This document shows positions 43,961 to 54,700 of a stretch of DNA of 64,000 nucleotides, in pieces. The notes beneath the pieces were generated by a model, which had not been told where the DNA came from, made no database searches, and was given only the letters and a program-made list of their open reading frames with translations. The stretch lies in the NCBI GenBank assembly GCA_020698575.1, contig CM036252.1:28039206-28103205 (forward strand). The letters are read 5' to 3'. The translations under genes were made by a program, and so were the position numbers. The DNA comes from Bostrychus sinensis (taxonomy: Eukaryota; Chordata; Actinopteri; Gobiiformes; Eleotridae). Position 1 is the first letter of the stretch; every line of letters begins with the position of its first letter.

Positions 43961-44344
43961 ATCTAGGTCTGGGTATTGTTAAGAACCTCACAATTCAATT
44001 TTGATCCTTTAGGTTGCAATTCCATTCAAATTTGATTCAATAATGATTTAAATGCTTCAATATTGATTCAAATAATGAAGTACCTGCTGATATTTTTAAA
44101 TAATAATATGTGCAATATTTCAAAGGGTTAAGACAAACTGACCCCTCCATGTTTTTTTGTCATGATTTATTTATGCAAATCTGTCTGTACTATGGAAATC
44201 ATACAAGGGTGTTGCTCACAGCACCCCCACTGATCTGGGGTTGAATTGCTTCATAGGATTTTCTGAACTGAGGAAAAAAATATTTCGATGCATTGATGAT
44301 ATCGATATTTTTACTCACCCCTAGCGTTATCCCATTTCCGGTTA

Positions 44345-44698
44345 AGCTAGGGACACACTACAAGATTTTCTCAGTCATTACAGATTCTGAAAAGACTAGG
44401 AGCACACACAAACTCTCGCGGGGAACTTGTGAGAACTAAATGGTAAACAAACATGGTCGCTGTTGCCGTTATGTGCTCAGCTTTCTGTCTATCTAGGAAA
44501 AAAGGAAAAAGAAACGTCTATGTATCCAGTTTCACTTGGGTAGCCCTCAACTTTCTTCTTTGAACATCACACACTAGCAGATTTCAGGGCAGACTGGTGA
44601 TTACGATTCCCTGCAACTAGTGTTGACTGGTACAGACTTGGCGCAACTGTTAATTGTTATAAAATTGGGCAAAAAAATCTTGTAGTTTGTCCCTAGCT
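44345..44698. mobile_element. PIF/Harbinger MITE (354 bp)
   Basis: Ends AGCTAGGGACACACTACAAG and inward AGCTAGGGACAAACTACAAG, followed on both sides by ATTTT: about 24 of 25 bases match. TTA on each side (44342-44344; 44699-44701) fits the 3-bp TWA target of PIF/Harbinger. No transposase. The Harbinger transposase at 33776 has different apparent termini. Confidence 0.8.
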
Positions 44699-44701
44699 TT
44701 A

Positions 44702-45640
44702 GTCAGTTCTAAGTCGGGTCTAAGGCAAAATGAAGCGATTGCTTTCTACAAGCTTACTAAATTTTATGTCTGCAGACATAGTGCCAATTACAGAGGCAAA
44801 GGCACCCATCAACAACCAGACAGGCTATAGATACTTTCATAAAAAATATATTCACAATTATCTAGGAAAGTAAAGGAGAAAGCTTAAATGCTATCAACAA
44901 TTAGCATTTACTAACTACCGATGACAGTAGAAACAATATAGTGTTCAAATCTGTTAGATTCAAAATGGCTAAAGGGCCAAACAGCGGTGGTGAAAGTGAC
45001 AACAGCAGACCTTTGTGTCATCCTATCTGCTGCTGAATGGATGTGAAGGCTGACCAGGACCCCCAGGCACCTGCGGTGGTGAAGGTCACACGTCTGAGTG
45101 GCTCCTCAAGGACACAGAAAAGTGATCCTTCCTTTAAAAAGCCCACCAACAACACATTAGTGCAGTGTCCGGGGAGCAGCTGCTGTGACCGTTCACACGT
45201 GCACGCACACACATGCACGTCCCGGCTCGGGGGATGGCGTTTCACCATCAAACGTGATTTGTGGGAAATCCTGTCCAATTCCAAAAGAGCCATGTTCCCC
45301 TGAAGCAGCTAAAGCATGGCTGGAGAGATGTTCGCAGTACGAGGCAAGGAAAGTTGGTTTGTAAAAGTTATTTTTCAAGAAAAATATTTTTGCAAGATCT
45401 TCAATTTTATTCAATGTACCTTTCCTTCACAGTGATTCTACTGAAGTGATTTTGCAGGTTAGATTTCCAACTCAGCTTCTACATGCTCAAGGTAATACAT
45501 TTTACAATTTGTGTAATGGAAGCCCGAAAAGAAAAAAAAAAGTTGAAATCAATTCATTTTAGTGGTTCAAGTCAGTACACAGGCATATTTCAAGCATTTG
45601 TTTGTAATTATGCTGATTTTGGTTTACAGAAATAAAACTA
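44702..45640. other. Unique; small GC-richer patch
   Basis: 44980-45290 is GC-richer with open frames on both strands (88 and 91 codons). Mutual overlap and lack of any domain argue against a gene. It may be a conserved non-coding piece. Confidence 0.3.
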
Positions 45641-45938
45641 CAGTAGCTCATTTGGTAGAGACGTTCGCCCACTAACCCAAAGGTTAGCGGTTTAATCCCC
45701 GCTACCAGCATTGCATACTGTCGTTGTGTCCTTGAGCAACACACTTCACCCACCTTGCCTGTGTCAATGTGTCTGGTGGTCGGATAGGCCGTAGGCGCAG
45801 ACTGGCATCCTGCCCTAGGACAGCTTTTGCTACAGTACCACCACCAAGTGTGACTGAAGAATGAATAAATAATGCACCAAATTGTGACTTTAAAAAGTGC
45901 CATATAAGACTGCATTATTATTATTATCATTATTATTA

Positions 45939-45973
<35 letters not shown>
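45641..45973 (+). mobile_element. Complete tRNA-derived SINE with (ATT)n tail
   Basis: The most complete SINE of the window. Box A TAGCTCATTTGGTAGAG is at 45644, and box B GCGGTTTAATCCCC is at 45687-45700. Next come GCATACTGTCGTTGTGTCC and TTGAGCAACACACTTCACCC, then a tRNA-unrelated body with GGCCGTAGGCGCAGACTGG and AGTGCCATATAAGACTGC. It ends in about 60 bp of ATT/ATC units (45913-45973). Boxes A and B are about 45 bp apart, as in RNA polymerase III tRNA promoters. Confidence 0.85.
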
Positions 45974-46685
45974 GTCACTGTTTCACTTTTTGAGCTGAAC
46001 TACTAAAATGATTTAACCTTTCCACAATATTTTAATTACATGGCTGTAAAACTCTAGGAGATTGCAGACCTCTGTCAAGGCATTGGCACTATCTTGCAAT
46101 TGTTAAGATATAGATATTGCTAGACCTAGACCTGAAACTGAGATTTTTGAGCAAATCATAATTACTTGAGCCACACAAAGCAACATTATTTGTTCATTTA
46201 CTGTTCCCTTGTAGAAACATTATTTGTTAAATTTACTGCTCCCTCGTTGCTGGAGTTAATAGCTTTATCCCTATCTCACAATGGTTCGAACTCTTGAAAA
46301 AAGTTCCTGGATCCACACCAAAAACTAACCTTCTCTTGGGTCATTACTTACTATTACTTTCCTTAAATTGTGATTTCCTTAAACAAATTATTAAAATCTG
46401 GCTTTACCTTTAAAATTATCTTACTAACAGACCAACAAACCAATCAATGCCAACCAATCTTATCACCTTGGCAGAGCTAATTTTATATGATATAGAAAAA
46501 AGTCTTGCAGCCATGTGGTCAGATCATTTTGAGCTGATCTTTGCAAATACAGCCAACACTGAGGATCGTCTAGAAAAATGTCTGCAGTTTGATAAAAAAA
46601 AAAATATATATATTTGTTAAAGTTATTTTCCAAACTGCAATTACAGATTTAGTTTTCGTATGCACACAAATTGATACATAAATTT
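45974..46685. other. Unique non-coding
   Basis: AT-rich; nothing recognised. Confidence 0.35.
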
Positions 46686-46689
46686 CACC

Positions 46690-46935
46690 TCTTTTCCTTA
46701 CAGTCTTCTTGCAGCGCCACAATGCGGTCCGTCCAGATTGATTGGAAAAAGTGCATTATTCAAACAGTCGTTATTTTCGCTGCACTTTGAGCCGCTCCGC
46801 CTGATGACAGCTTTTTGTTGTTTAAAACTAGCGGCCTGTTTTTAGAGCCTCCGTTTTTCACATAGGTGGCAATTCCCTGACAACAGCCTGTCTGCTGCAT
46901 TTAAAGATGACAAAAAGCCCCGAGATTTGAAGCAG
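46690..46935. promoter_or_regulatory. Candidate conserved regulatory block
   Basis: Unique sequence with CAGATTGATTGGAAAAAGTG (Meis/Pbx-like TGATTGG), CAGTCGTTATTTTCGC, TGATGACAGCTTTTTG and GGCAGCGCC-like CpG words. It is compositionally distinct from its AT-rich flanks. Inferred only. Confidence 0.3.
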
Positions 46936-47765
46936 CTTGGGCGAAGGAGGAACAATCAGGATAATTGTGGTGGATTTTCAACTGGACGAGATGATCAACT
47001 TGAAAAATTGCTGCTACTGTTGTATAGATGGGTATATAACTTCTGTCTAAATACATACCACTGAACAATATGACAATCATCTCTGCCAATGTTGCAGGCA
47101 ATCATGCTTTTTTGCATGTAAGTGCATATCACCTTTAAAGCAGGATTTGATTGTTGGATTACTCACATGATATGTATTTGGGTTTTGATTCCTTAAAAAA
47201 TACTAATACTAATTATTAAGACATTATGCATGAATCAGGAAACATCTAGATGTTTTGAGGTAATTTTCAAAGATCAAGCAATACCTCAGTTTTTTGGCCT
47301 CCACTGTCCAGTCCAGCCTCCGGGTGTTGTGTTTGATCAGTTTATGTCTTTGAATGTTTATTCAAGACAGTTGGTCAAAAATTTTTTTTATCAACCTGAG
47401 GAACATCTCTCAAAATCAGAAAATGTTATCAAAGACTGATCTGGAAATTATTATTCATGCTTTTATCACATTGTGTCTTGACTTTGACTTGAGTTATGTG
47501 CTAGTCTCTGCTGTTGTCTGTTCACTGTGTAATGTGTTTCACTTTAGTGTCACTTGTGCTTATTGCATGCTGCTTTTACTATTTTATTATTCATGTAGCT
47601 AATGTCAGCCCTGCAACAACAGTAAAAGTATTTTGCACAGATTCAAGGATGAATTAATCTGTTAAATATAAGGGATTTTGCTGAAAAACTGTGCTGAAAA
47701 CTAATGGTTAACCTGCACTATACAATAACAACACGGCAAAAACTTATGATTTTAATTCAAACTCA
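46936..47765. other. Unique non-coding
   Basis: Two overlapping plus-strand frames (47230-47439, 47354-47602) lack any domain and appear random. Confidence 0.35.
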
Positions 47766-47769
47766 AAAT

Positions 47770-47915
47770 ACTTTTTACTTCAATCCAATTAAAAAAAAAA
47801 AAGTAGTGGACTAAAAGTACAGATACTTGCTGTAAAATGCAGTGAACAGATACATGAAAAGTGTACTAAAATAAAGTAACTAAGTACTTTTACTTCTTTA
47901 CATTCCACCAGAGAT
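47770..47915. mobile_element. Family-A hAT terminal fragment
   Basis: ACTAAAAGTACAGATACTTG and AAAGTAACTAAGTACTTTTA, ending TTTACATTCCACCAGAGATG, are the inverse of the CAGAGGTGGAAAGTAAC end. One end only. Confidence 0.6.
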
Positions 47916-47989
47916 GAATATGGATTGTCCCATTTCAAAAATAAAATAACTAAAAGTTATATGAATCTTAAAAGTGTGGTCCACCACTA

Positions 47990-48200
47990 CCCCGCATGGT
48001 CCAGGAATCTAACCCGGGACATTCTTACTGTGAGGTGAGCGTGCAAACCACTTTGCCACAGGGCCATCGAGAATGGTAGAGATGTTAAAAGAAATCACTG
48101 AGAGAGCATGGCCAGACATTTGGTACATCAAGGCGAGCTGTGGTCCCTCTGCATACACAACCAACTGAGCTATACCACAACATGTTGAGCAATTTAGTGA
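47990..48200 (-). repeat. SINE/tRNA-like remnants
   Basis: CCAGGAATCTAACCCGGGAC, GTGAGGTGAGCGTGC and AAACCACTTTGCCAC are the same dispersed repeat as 640-745. Next to it, ACAACCAACTGAGCTATACC (48161) is a tRNA-like box A on the minus strand. Too short to place further. Confidence 0.45.
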
Positions 48201-49050
48201 TAACATAATAACTAGCTGCTATTAGAATAATTGGTTTCTGTTTTAGGGTTTTAGAGAGCTCTTCTTGTATATGTAAATTGGGTTTGCTACATTTGATTTC
48301 ACAACTTGCCTGGCACTGCTTTCTGTCTCACTGCTCACTGACCAGACCCTCACCAAGTTCTTTTTTATTTTAGACTGCACTCGAGAAGAAAACAAACCCA
48401 AATATATTGAAAACAGCTTGTAGACTTTACATTAAAGCACAACAGCTGGAACTCCACAACAGTCTCCTAATAGAACTGTTGGGATCATTCCACACAACTA
48501 TGAAATTAATATCTCCACGTGGCTCGTGCACATCTTCAGTGAGAATAGATGTGAGCTCTGGAAGCCGTCTGACACCCTGGCAGGACTGCCATCCTTCAAC
48601 TGTGGTCCATTTACACAAATGAGTTGCAATTATATCCACATTATCACATAGAACACATTCACTTGAACAGGACTGATCCTGACATTTAGACAGGGCGAGC
48701 TTTTTAGATCACTTTACTCCACAGATGATATAGACTGAAGAAACATGAACGTGAAGGATCATTTGCTGATTAAAAAGGTTGTACAAAAGTAAGAGCTGGC
48801 TACAAGAAGTGACCTTTTAAAAATATGCTATGGTAGTGTTTAAATTGTTTTTAAAAAAGTAAAAAAACATATTATGCTTCGTTATAAATGCTAGTTCCCC
48901 TGCATTTTTAAAAAAACTCTTTAGGAATAACAATACAAACTCCTGTTACATTGTGCTATTTTAAAATTTTTAATACATATTTTATGTATAAAATAAACTT
49001 AATTAAAAAAAGAAAAAAATATATCTAAAATTAAAATCATTTGACCAACT
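48200..49050. other. Unique non-coding
   Basis: 48407-48639 is a balanced patch with open frames on both strands. The rest is AT-rich. No call. Confidence 0.3.
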
Positions 49051-49252
49051 TTTTTTTTTAAACAAGCTATTAAACCTAAAAATATATAACAATATAACAT
49101 TCAAGTAATATTCTTTAGCAGTTTTACCTCCCTTTTATCAGTCAAATGTTTAAATAGTTCAATATTAAAAAAATGCCAATATTTTCTTATCATCTTGGAA
49201 ATAAATTTAGATTTTTAATACAATTCTAAGTACCCCCTACAAAGGACTCGCT
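49050..49252. mobile_element. Fragment of the 43084-43960 hAT family
   Basis: AAACAAGCTATTAAACCTAA, AATATATAA and AACATTCAAGTAATATT match 43737-43800, and GTACCCCCTACAAAGGACT matches 43900. Left and right termini are missing. Confidence 0.7.
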
Positions 49253-49299
49253 GTTCTAGAGCATACTGCCCCACTTTTTAAGACAAAACAACTCAATTC

Positions 49300-49740
49300 C
49301 TGACAAGCATGTATTATTTCATACCCCAAGCCTCCCCAGAAGTGTGTGCGTGGCCTTTAGACACTCCTGACATTACATCCCCCAGTGTTGGGATTCCGTA
49401 TTTTTATATGTTGTCTAAAACTCTCCTGGGCTGCCTCCTCCGTACATCAGCACGCCCCGAGTTTTGTTTGATGCTGCAAGACAATGACATTTCACTCTGA
49501 ACCACAACGTCTCGGAACATTCCCAGCAGTCCGTGTGCTCTCATGTTATATTCATATGATGTGTTTTTGTTTTTTTACCTCACGCCGTCTCCGTTGGGTC
49601 GACTTTTGCGGGATGGGTTCTCACCTCGGCTTGTACATGCGTGCGGTAAAACGGTTTGCAATTGGGAGACATGCCGGACGTTTGATGGTAACAGGCCCCT
49701 ATGGTAGACAGAAGGGCAGAAAATAGAGTGAGTACATTCT
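49300..49740. other. GC-richer unique block
   Basis: The 63- and 80-codon plus-strand frames (49309, 49484) overlap and have no domain. A conserved non-coding element is possible. Confidence 0.3.
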
Positions 49741-49767
49741 AGAGCAAATGCTTTTTCTAAACTATAT

Positions 49768-49890
49768 TCACAGTGGCCATATTATTAGGCACAGCTCTTC
49801 TACTGCTTTCAAATGCAACACGTTTTATCAATGGCATACATTTAGGTTTGCAGACATGTTCATGAACTGAGCGTCAGCAATGGTGGGAGA
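49768..49890 (+). mobile_element. Third Tc1-type relic, left part
   Basis: CAGTGGCCATATTATTAGGC, TTTAGGTTTGCAGACATG and GAACTGAGCGTCAGCAATGG follow the order of a fish Tc1-like element whose end reads CATTATTAGGTACACC. Interrupted at about 49890. Confidence 0.55.
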
Positions 49891-49949
49891 CTCAAAAATA
49901 TGTACTCAAACAGAAAGAAAAGTACAAAGCAAAACTATGACTTCTGTAG

Positions 49950-50345
49950 CCACAAATGGAATGGTGGTAGCAGGTATTCATCCACCATTACATACTGCCG
50001 TTGTGTCCCTGGGCAAGACACTTTATGCCTGAAGTTGGTGGAAGTTACTAATACAACACCTACTACTGCTATTAGTGCAACTATTGTTCCTACTGTAGTA
50101 CTGTATTTCTATATTACTATTGAATACCAATTTTTCCATACTACTACTACTGGTACCACTACTACTAGTACTACTACTTATATAACTACCCATTTTGTCA
50201 CCAGTAAAAAAAAAAAATAGATTTACCTATTCAAAGATTTGAAATAGTGACTAAAAGTAACAATTTTTCCTTAAATGGTTTACGTCTTTACCATATGTTT
50301 TACAAGTACTTTTACAAGTACTCAGTAAATTTATTGAGTAAAAGT
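49950..50345 (+). mobile_element. SINE remnant, ACT array and family-A hAT words
   Basis: CATACTGCCGTTGTGTCCCT and GGGCAAGACACTTTATGCC (49990-50028) are the middle of the SINE. A 170-bp ACT-rich array follows (50045-50210), then TACAAGTACTTTTACAAGTA and TTATTGAGTAAAAGTATC of family-A hAT. Confidence 0.6.
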
Positions 50346-50419
50346 ATCTAATATCTGTAATAGTTGATTAGTTGAGTTTTAGTTGCCTTTTTGTCATCTC
50401 AAACCAGTTCCATTTTCCC

Positions 50420-50605
50420 TGAGCTCTTACATTAATAAGAGATTTTTGCCCCCAGAACTGAATCTTTTGCTTTTTGACCCATTCTCAGAGATGATTTGAT
50501 GATCAAGAAAAATCACAAAAGATGAGCAGTTTCTCAAATAATCCAGCCCATTGAGCACCAACAATCATGGCATGTCCAAAGTCACTTAAATCTTTATATT
50601 CTCCA
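50420..50605 (-). pseudogene. Tc1-like transposase N-terminal remnant
   Basis: Minus-strand translation gives LSDFGHAMIVGAQWAGLF followed by a helix-turn-helix-like continuation. This parallels the DFERGMVVGARRAG start of one fish Tc1 transposase group. Only about 45 codons remain, with stops. It is inverted relative to 49768-49890 and probably part of the same broken relic. Confidence 0.5.
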
Positions 50606-51060
50606 TTCTGTTGCTAGGTTTGAACGTCATTACATTTTCTTTGGTTATGTTACAAAAATTGATCCATCCATTCTAACCGTTGTTATTGTCATAGCATTTA
50701 TACTTCCAATCACTCTCTGTATCAGTGACTATGTTATGTTAAATAACCAGTATGAGGCGGCTGGCAACAATCAAAGATTTTACCAAAATGGAAGAAAAAG
50801 AGCTACAACAACATTGCAGCACTGGCAGTGGTTTTTACACCACATTTAGTGAAACTGAGCCAAGAAAATGAGGTGAAAGTAGTGGTAGTTTGTTTGGCCA
50901 ACTTGCTCTAGACACTCCTTAAAAAGTTCATCCATTGTCTGTTGTTGACTAGTGTCCCCAACGGTCAATGCATGCACTGCCACATTCATCCGTATCTGCA
51001 TGCTCTGGGGAAACAGACCAAGGTACAGACAAAAAGAACACAGAACTCAGACAGAATGCT
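50606..51060. other. Unique non-coding
   Basis: Nothing recognised. Confidence 0.35.
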
Positions 51061-51064
51061 CCGT

Positions 51065-51925
51065 CTGTGTTTGAAATAGAGGCAGATTTTTGCCTTTTTT
51101 AGTCAATTGGCTGATTCTAGCATTTTAGTGGCAATTTTTGGTCAAGCACATATCCGGGCAACCATGTGACTGAAGGACCCCAGCTTTCTCAACCATCTGG
51201 TAGCAGACACTTACACTGCAGTTCATAGCAAACACCCATCTCAGCCTGAAAAGCTCAAAATGGCAATAAAAACATTTTGCTCATTTCTCTGGTATAGAAC
51301 CTTTTGGAACAAAAAACCCACACAGCAAGTTTGATCAAGATTGCCTTATTGGTTTTCTCAAAAAAACTCATCTTTTACTGTTCTCACTGTCAATTTATTG
51401 GAGGTCATTGTAGCAGCCCTGATACAAAACTGTGAGATTTAGCCTAAGATGCGATGGGAATTCCTGAGAAGCCAGCTCAGAGGGGCCCCAACCATCTTTT
51501 AGCAGTTTGGGCTCTTATGCTACAGTTTATAGGAAACATCTAAAATCACTTTATCTCAGCCTGAAAAGCTCAAAACAGCAATAAAATGATTTTGCAAGTT
51601 TCTCTGGCATAGAACCTCGAAAAACAAAAGATCAAAATGCATTTAGTAGCTCTCCCCAAGCTCTGCTTTGACAGCAAGTTTGATTGAGATTGCCTTGTTG
51701 GTTTTCTCATCTTTAACTGTTCTCACTGTCTACAACACATTTGTTTGCGTTTAAATAATCATTCCTTAAAATAAATGTCTATATTAAATCAATTTCTTTC
51801 ATAAAATAATCAAATCAGCCCTACATTTTTGTCCCAAAAATCGGTGTGTTTTTCGGCCATCAGCTGCTCTGAATTTTAAAAATGAGCCTCAGCCATAGAA
51901 AATTCCATATTGGTCGACCTCTAAT
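51065..51925. repeat. Dispersed repeat (CTCAGCCTGAAAAGCTCAAAA family), internally duplicated
   Basis: The block from CTGCAGTTCATAGC to TTTCTCTGGTATAGAACC (51217-51301) recurs as CTACAGTTTATAGG to TTTCTCTGGCATAGAACC (51529-51616). It ends at GGTCGACCTCTAA (51913), a terminus common to a fish DNA transposon group. It shares order with 15420-16410. Confidence 0.65.
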
Positions 51926-52129
51926 GTGTATGCGTAACGTAGGGTATAAATGAGCTTTTAATTGCATATGAGAGTAAATGGTTGTCTGTCAGTGTAGGTC
52001 TCAAGAGTCAGCCCTGCAATTAACTACCCATTATCCAGAGTAGACCCCATCTCAAGCCCAATGTAGCTGGGCTAGGCTGCAGCCACCCACAACTCACAAC
52101 CCACAACTAAAACATCACTCTGCCCTGTT

Positions 52130-52345
52130 GTCGGATAATCTTTTTTGAGCAGATTTTTTTGCGGTTCCAGATGAGTGGCGTGCAGAGCGGCGGATGGCAA
52201 GGGTGTGGATGCTCACTTCTTTGTAGACAGCTGTTAATGAGCTTCTTATCATCTCTCCATGTGATTCCTACCAGCGCACACATGCCGGTAAGGACAGCTC
52301 TGAGAATAGAAGTCCCACAGGTCTCTAATTGTGATGGGGGAACAT
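52130..52345. promoter_or_regulatory. Candidate conserved regulatory block
   Basis: Unique, with CAGCTGTTAATGAGCTTCTTATC and GTAGACAGCTG-type words. Similar TAATGAGCT and CTTATC steps occur in the 12040-12560 block. Inferred from composition. Confidence 0.3.
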
Positions 52346-52648
52346 ATGGCTGGCTTTGATCACATAAACTTGATAATGGTTACTGTCACTTCTTGAAAGA
52401 CAAGGCATTCTTTGGCATTAAAGTAACTGAATAACTTATACTACCATTTTTTTTCCCCTTGTCTGTTCAATCCATGGATATTTTGAAATTAAATTAATAA
52501 TGGCAGCAGTAGGAAGATTCTTTGCACTTTTTGTATTGATGTTGCTATAATTTCTGTTTTTTTTATAACCTTGACTGATTCTTCTAACGTGCTATTCTTT
52601 ATGCCAGACACAACTTCAAAAAGCATTGCTAATCACAAATTCTCGTCC

Positions 52649-52886
52649 TTGAATGTCCAATATTATGCTTTTTTCAGGCTTTTTAAAATAGTTTATGGAT
52701 ACCTTTGCATTAGCATTTCACTTTTTATAACTTAAAATAATGGAGATGTATGGAAAACCTCTTCTGTTGGGGAGGTGTTACTTTGAATTTCCAGCTCTTT
52801 AGAAGGGACAGCCTTAGCAAACAGGATTGCTCAAGCGTAAATGAAACAGCTCAAAAAGTTGATTTAGCAGAATAGAGGACCTTTAA
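52649..52886. mobile_element. TTAA-type MITE (~230 bp)
   Basis: Left TTGA (52649, a changed TTAA) then ATGTCCAATATTATGC. Right end read inward AGGTCCTCTATTCTGCTAAA beside TTAA (52883-52886). Related ends are at 39695-39735, 54335-54370 and 62225-62275. Confidence 0.6.
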
Positions 52887-53570
52887 TAAAATGCATTTAT
52901 TCCTTTTAAAGCAACAGGAATCTGAATAATCAGTCATCTCCCGTCTGGTTTGCAACTTCCAACTGTCGGGTTCCACTAAGGTGTAAAGAGTAAGAATCTT
53001 TCAATTTTCTTTTTTTGTCTTTTACTCTTTATTCCTTATTTTTTCAGTTCAGACAGGCATTTGAGGCTTTCAGGTACACTTCATCTATGGCCACCTCCTG
53101 ATGTGTTTTGGGAGAACAGTTGGTAAGTTGCAGTCTGCAGGCAGTCTTTCAACAGTGCTTGTGATGCTGGCACAGAATTGACGTATCTCAGAAGAAGGGA
53201 CAACTGTCAACTTTAGTGCTGTATACCACCATTTTAGAGAATATTTTGGATGTTAGATTTACTTTTGAAAGTTCTTTTTTTTTTAGTAGAATGACTGGCA
53301 TTTTACTGATTCAACGTGTGGCTGTGTTTTTCTCATTTGTTGATGTGTGATCTCAGTTCTCAAACGTAGGAGAATACTCACAGTGCTTAGTCCAACCCAA
53401 AGACTGTTTTCTATTGGTCCCTGGGCTTCATTCTCAGTTGGCCTAAATTGTCTCAGTTATCATATACTCACACAGCAGTTACATATGCAATTATTTTTTA
53501 GAAATCTGTACCTCTGTAATAGGCTCTTTTGTGTAAGAACTGGCAACAAAAAATAAACAAATGTAAACTA
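52887..53570. other. Unique non-coding
   Basis: Nothing recognised. Confidence 0.35.
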
Positions 53571-53574
53571 GTAT

Positions 53575-53802
53575 TAGGTGATGCCCAAAAAATATAAGCC
53601 ACACCAGCACCAATCCTGGATAAATGTAGGCATCTGGAGTAATATCTTTACCAGTGTACTAAATGATTTACTCTGGAGAGCCTTTTCTATTATGGTACAT
53701 CCTGTTATACAGTCGCTATAGTCTCTGTGATTGGCCCTTCTCCTCATATTTTTCAGTATATGGCCCTAAATGAAAAAAAAAAAATAAAGTTTGGACACCC
53801 CT
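53575..53802. mobile_element. hAT-type fragment (CAGGGGTGTCCAAAC end)
   Basis: The right end read inward is CAGGGGTGTCCAAACTTTAT, preceded by TATATGGCCC as in the fish family. The left end TAGGTGATGCCCAAAA is only a weak match, and the flanks do not match. The right end is secure, the left uncertain. Confidence 0.5.
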
Positions 53803-54700
53803 GGTCTAACCTTAGCTTTGTTAAACTCTACACATGCAAGAATAGTTCGCTTATAAATCCCATTATTCATGTCTGCTATCACAACAAAAATTAATTAAAT
53901 TAACAACCATTGTAGTCATATTAAGAGGTCCCATGTTGGTTTAAAAACAGTACTGCAGTCTAAATCAAAAACAATGGTCTTGTGGGTTGCCAGTCACAGT
54001 GTGCTCTTTAGTTTTATTGCCAACTGGTTTTGTAGCTCTGCTGTTAGCTGTGTCACATCTGCTGCAGGTACATATTGGTCAATGTGGCAATCAGAGCATG
54101 GAGCTCTTTCCACTTTTCTGATTGGATGATTAACAATGCAGGGTTTTAGAACCAAAACAAAAATGTAAACTTAAACAACTTGGTCATTATGTAAAATACC
54201 ATTTTTAATTGTGAATGAATCAGCTGTTCCATTGTTATCAGTAAAACTAATATTTAATTTGAACATGTTGACCTCATATCCTTGGACACGTGGGTAATTT
54301 TTATGAAGTATTTAAAATATATACTGCTCACAGTACCTTTAAATGTTCCCTATTATGCTAAATTGACCATTTTATCTTCTTTCAAGTTCCCAGTTGCCAG
54401 CAGGGAGCATCAGACAGGGACTGAGACAACGACTGGGACAACCTTGTTGCTGACCCACAAAATTAAAACACAAAATTAATAATTACTACCCCATACACAT
54501 GTGGCAATAGCCTGGAACAAGATATCTCATGCACTTCTAGTTATTGTAGAGGATATTTTGAAATTCTGTCCTTACATGTTACACAGCGACTGATATGTAT
54601 TTGATTTTAAAAAAGTATTTAATTCTATTTTTAACCTTTAATTCTCCCATAAAAAATATTTACAGCCCAACATCACCTTGTAACTAAATGTTTAAGTATT
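53803..54700. other. Unique; TTAA-family end at 54335-54370
   Basis: TTTAAATGTTCCCTATTATG followed by CTAAATTGACC matches one end of the TTAA MITE family. No mate was found nearby. The rest is unassigned. Confidence 0.4.

Larger units (their letters stand above)
43079..44323. mobile_element. Outermost element of second triple nest (TAGG ends)
   Basis: Exact 8-bp duplications GCGTTATC (43071-43078; 44324-44331). The left end is split: TAGG at 43079 resumes as TAGGTCTGGGTATTG at 43964. The right end read inward is TAGGGGTGAGTAAAAATATC. Interior words ATTCAAATTTGATTCAATAA and ATCGATATTTTT are typical of a common fish hAT-like repeat. No transposase. Confidence 0.8.

Noticed and set aside
45905..45973. 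Possible CRISPR-like or spacer array from the regular ATT/ATC pattern
   Set aside because: It is a simple (ATT)n tail of a SINE in vertebrate DNA; there are no spacers.
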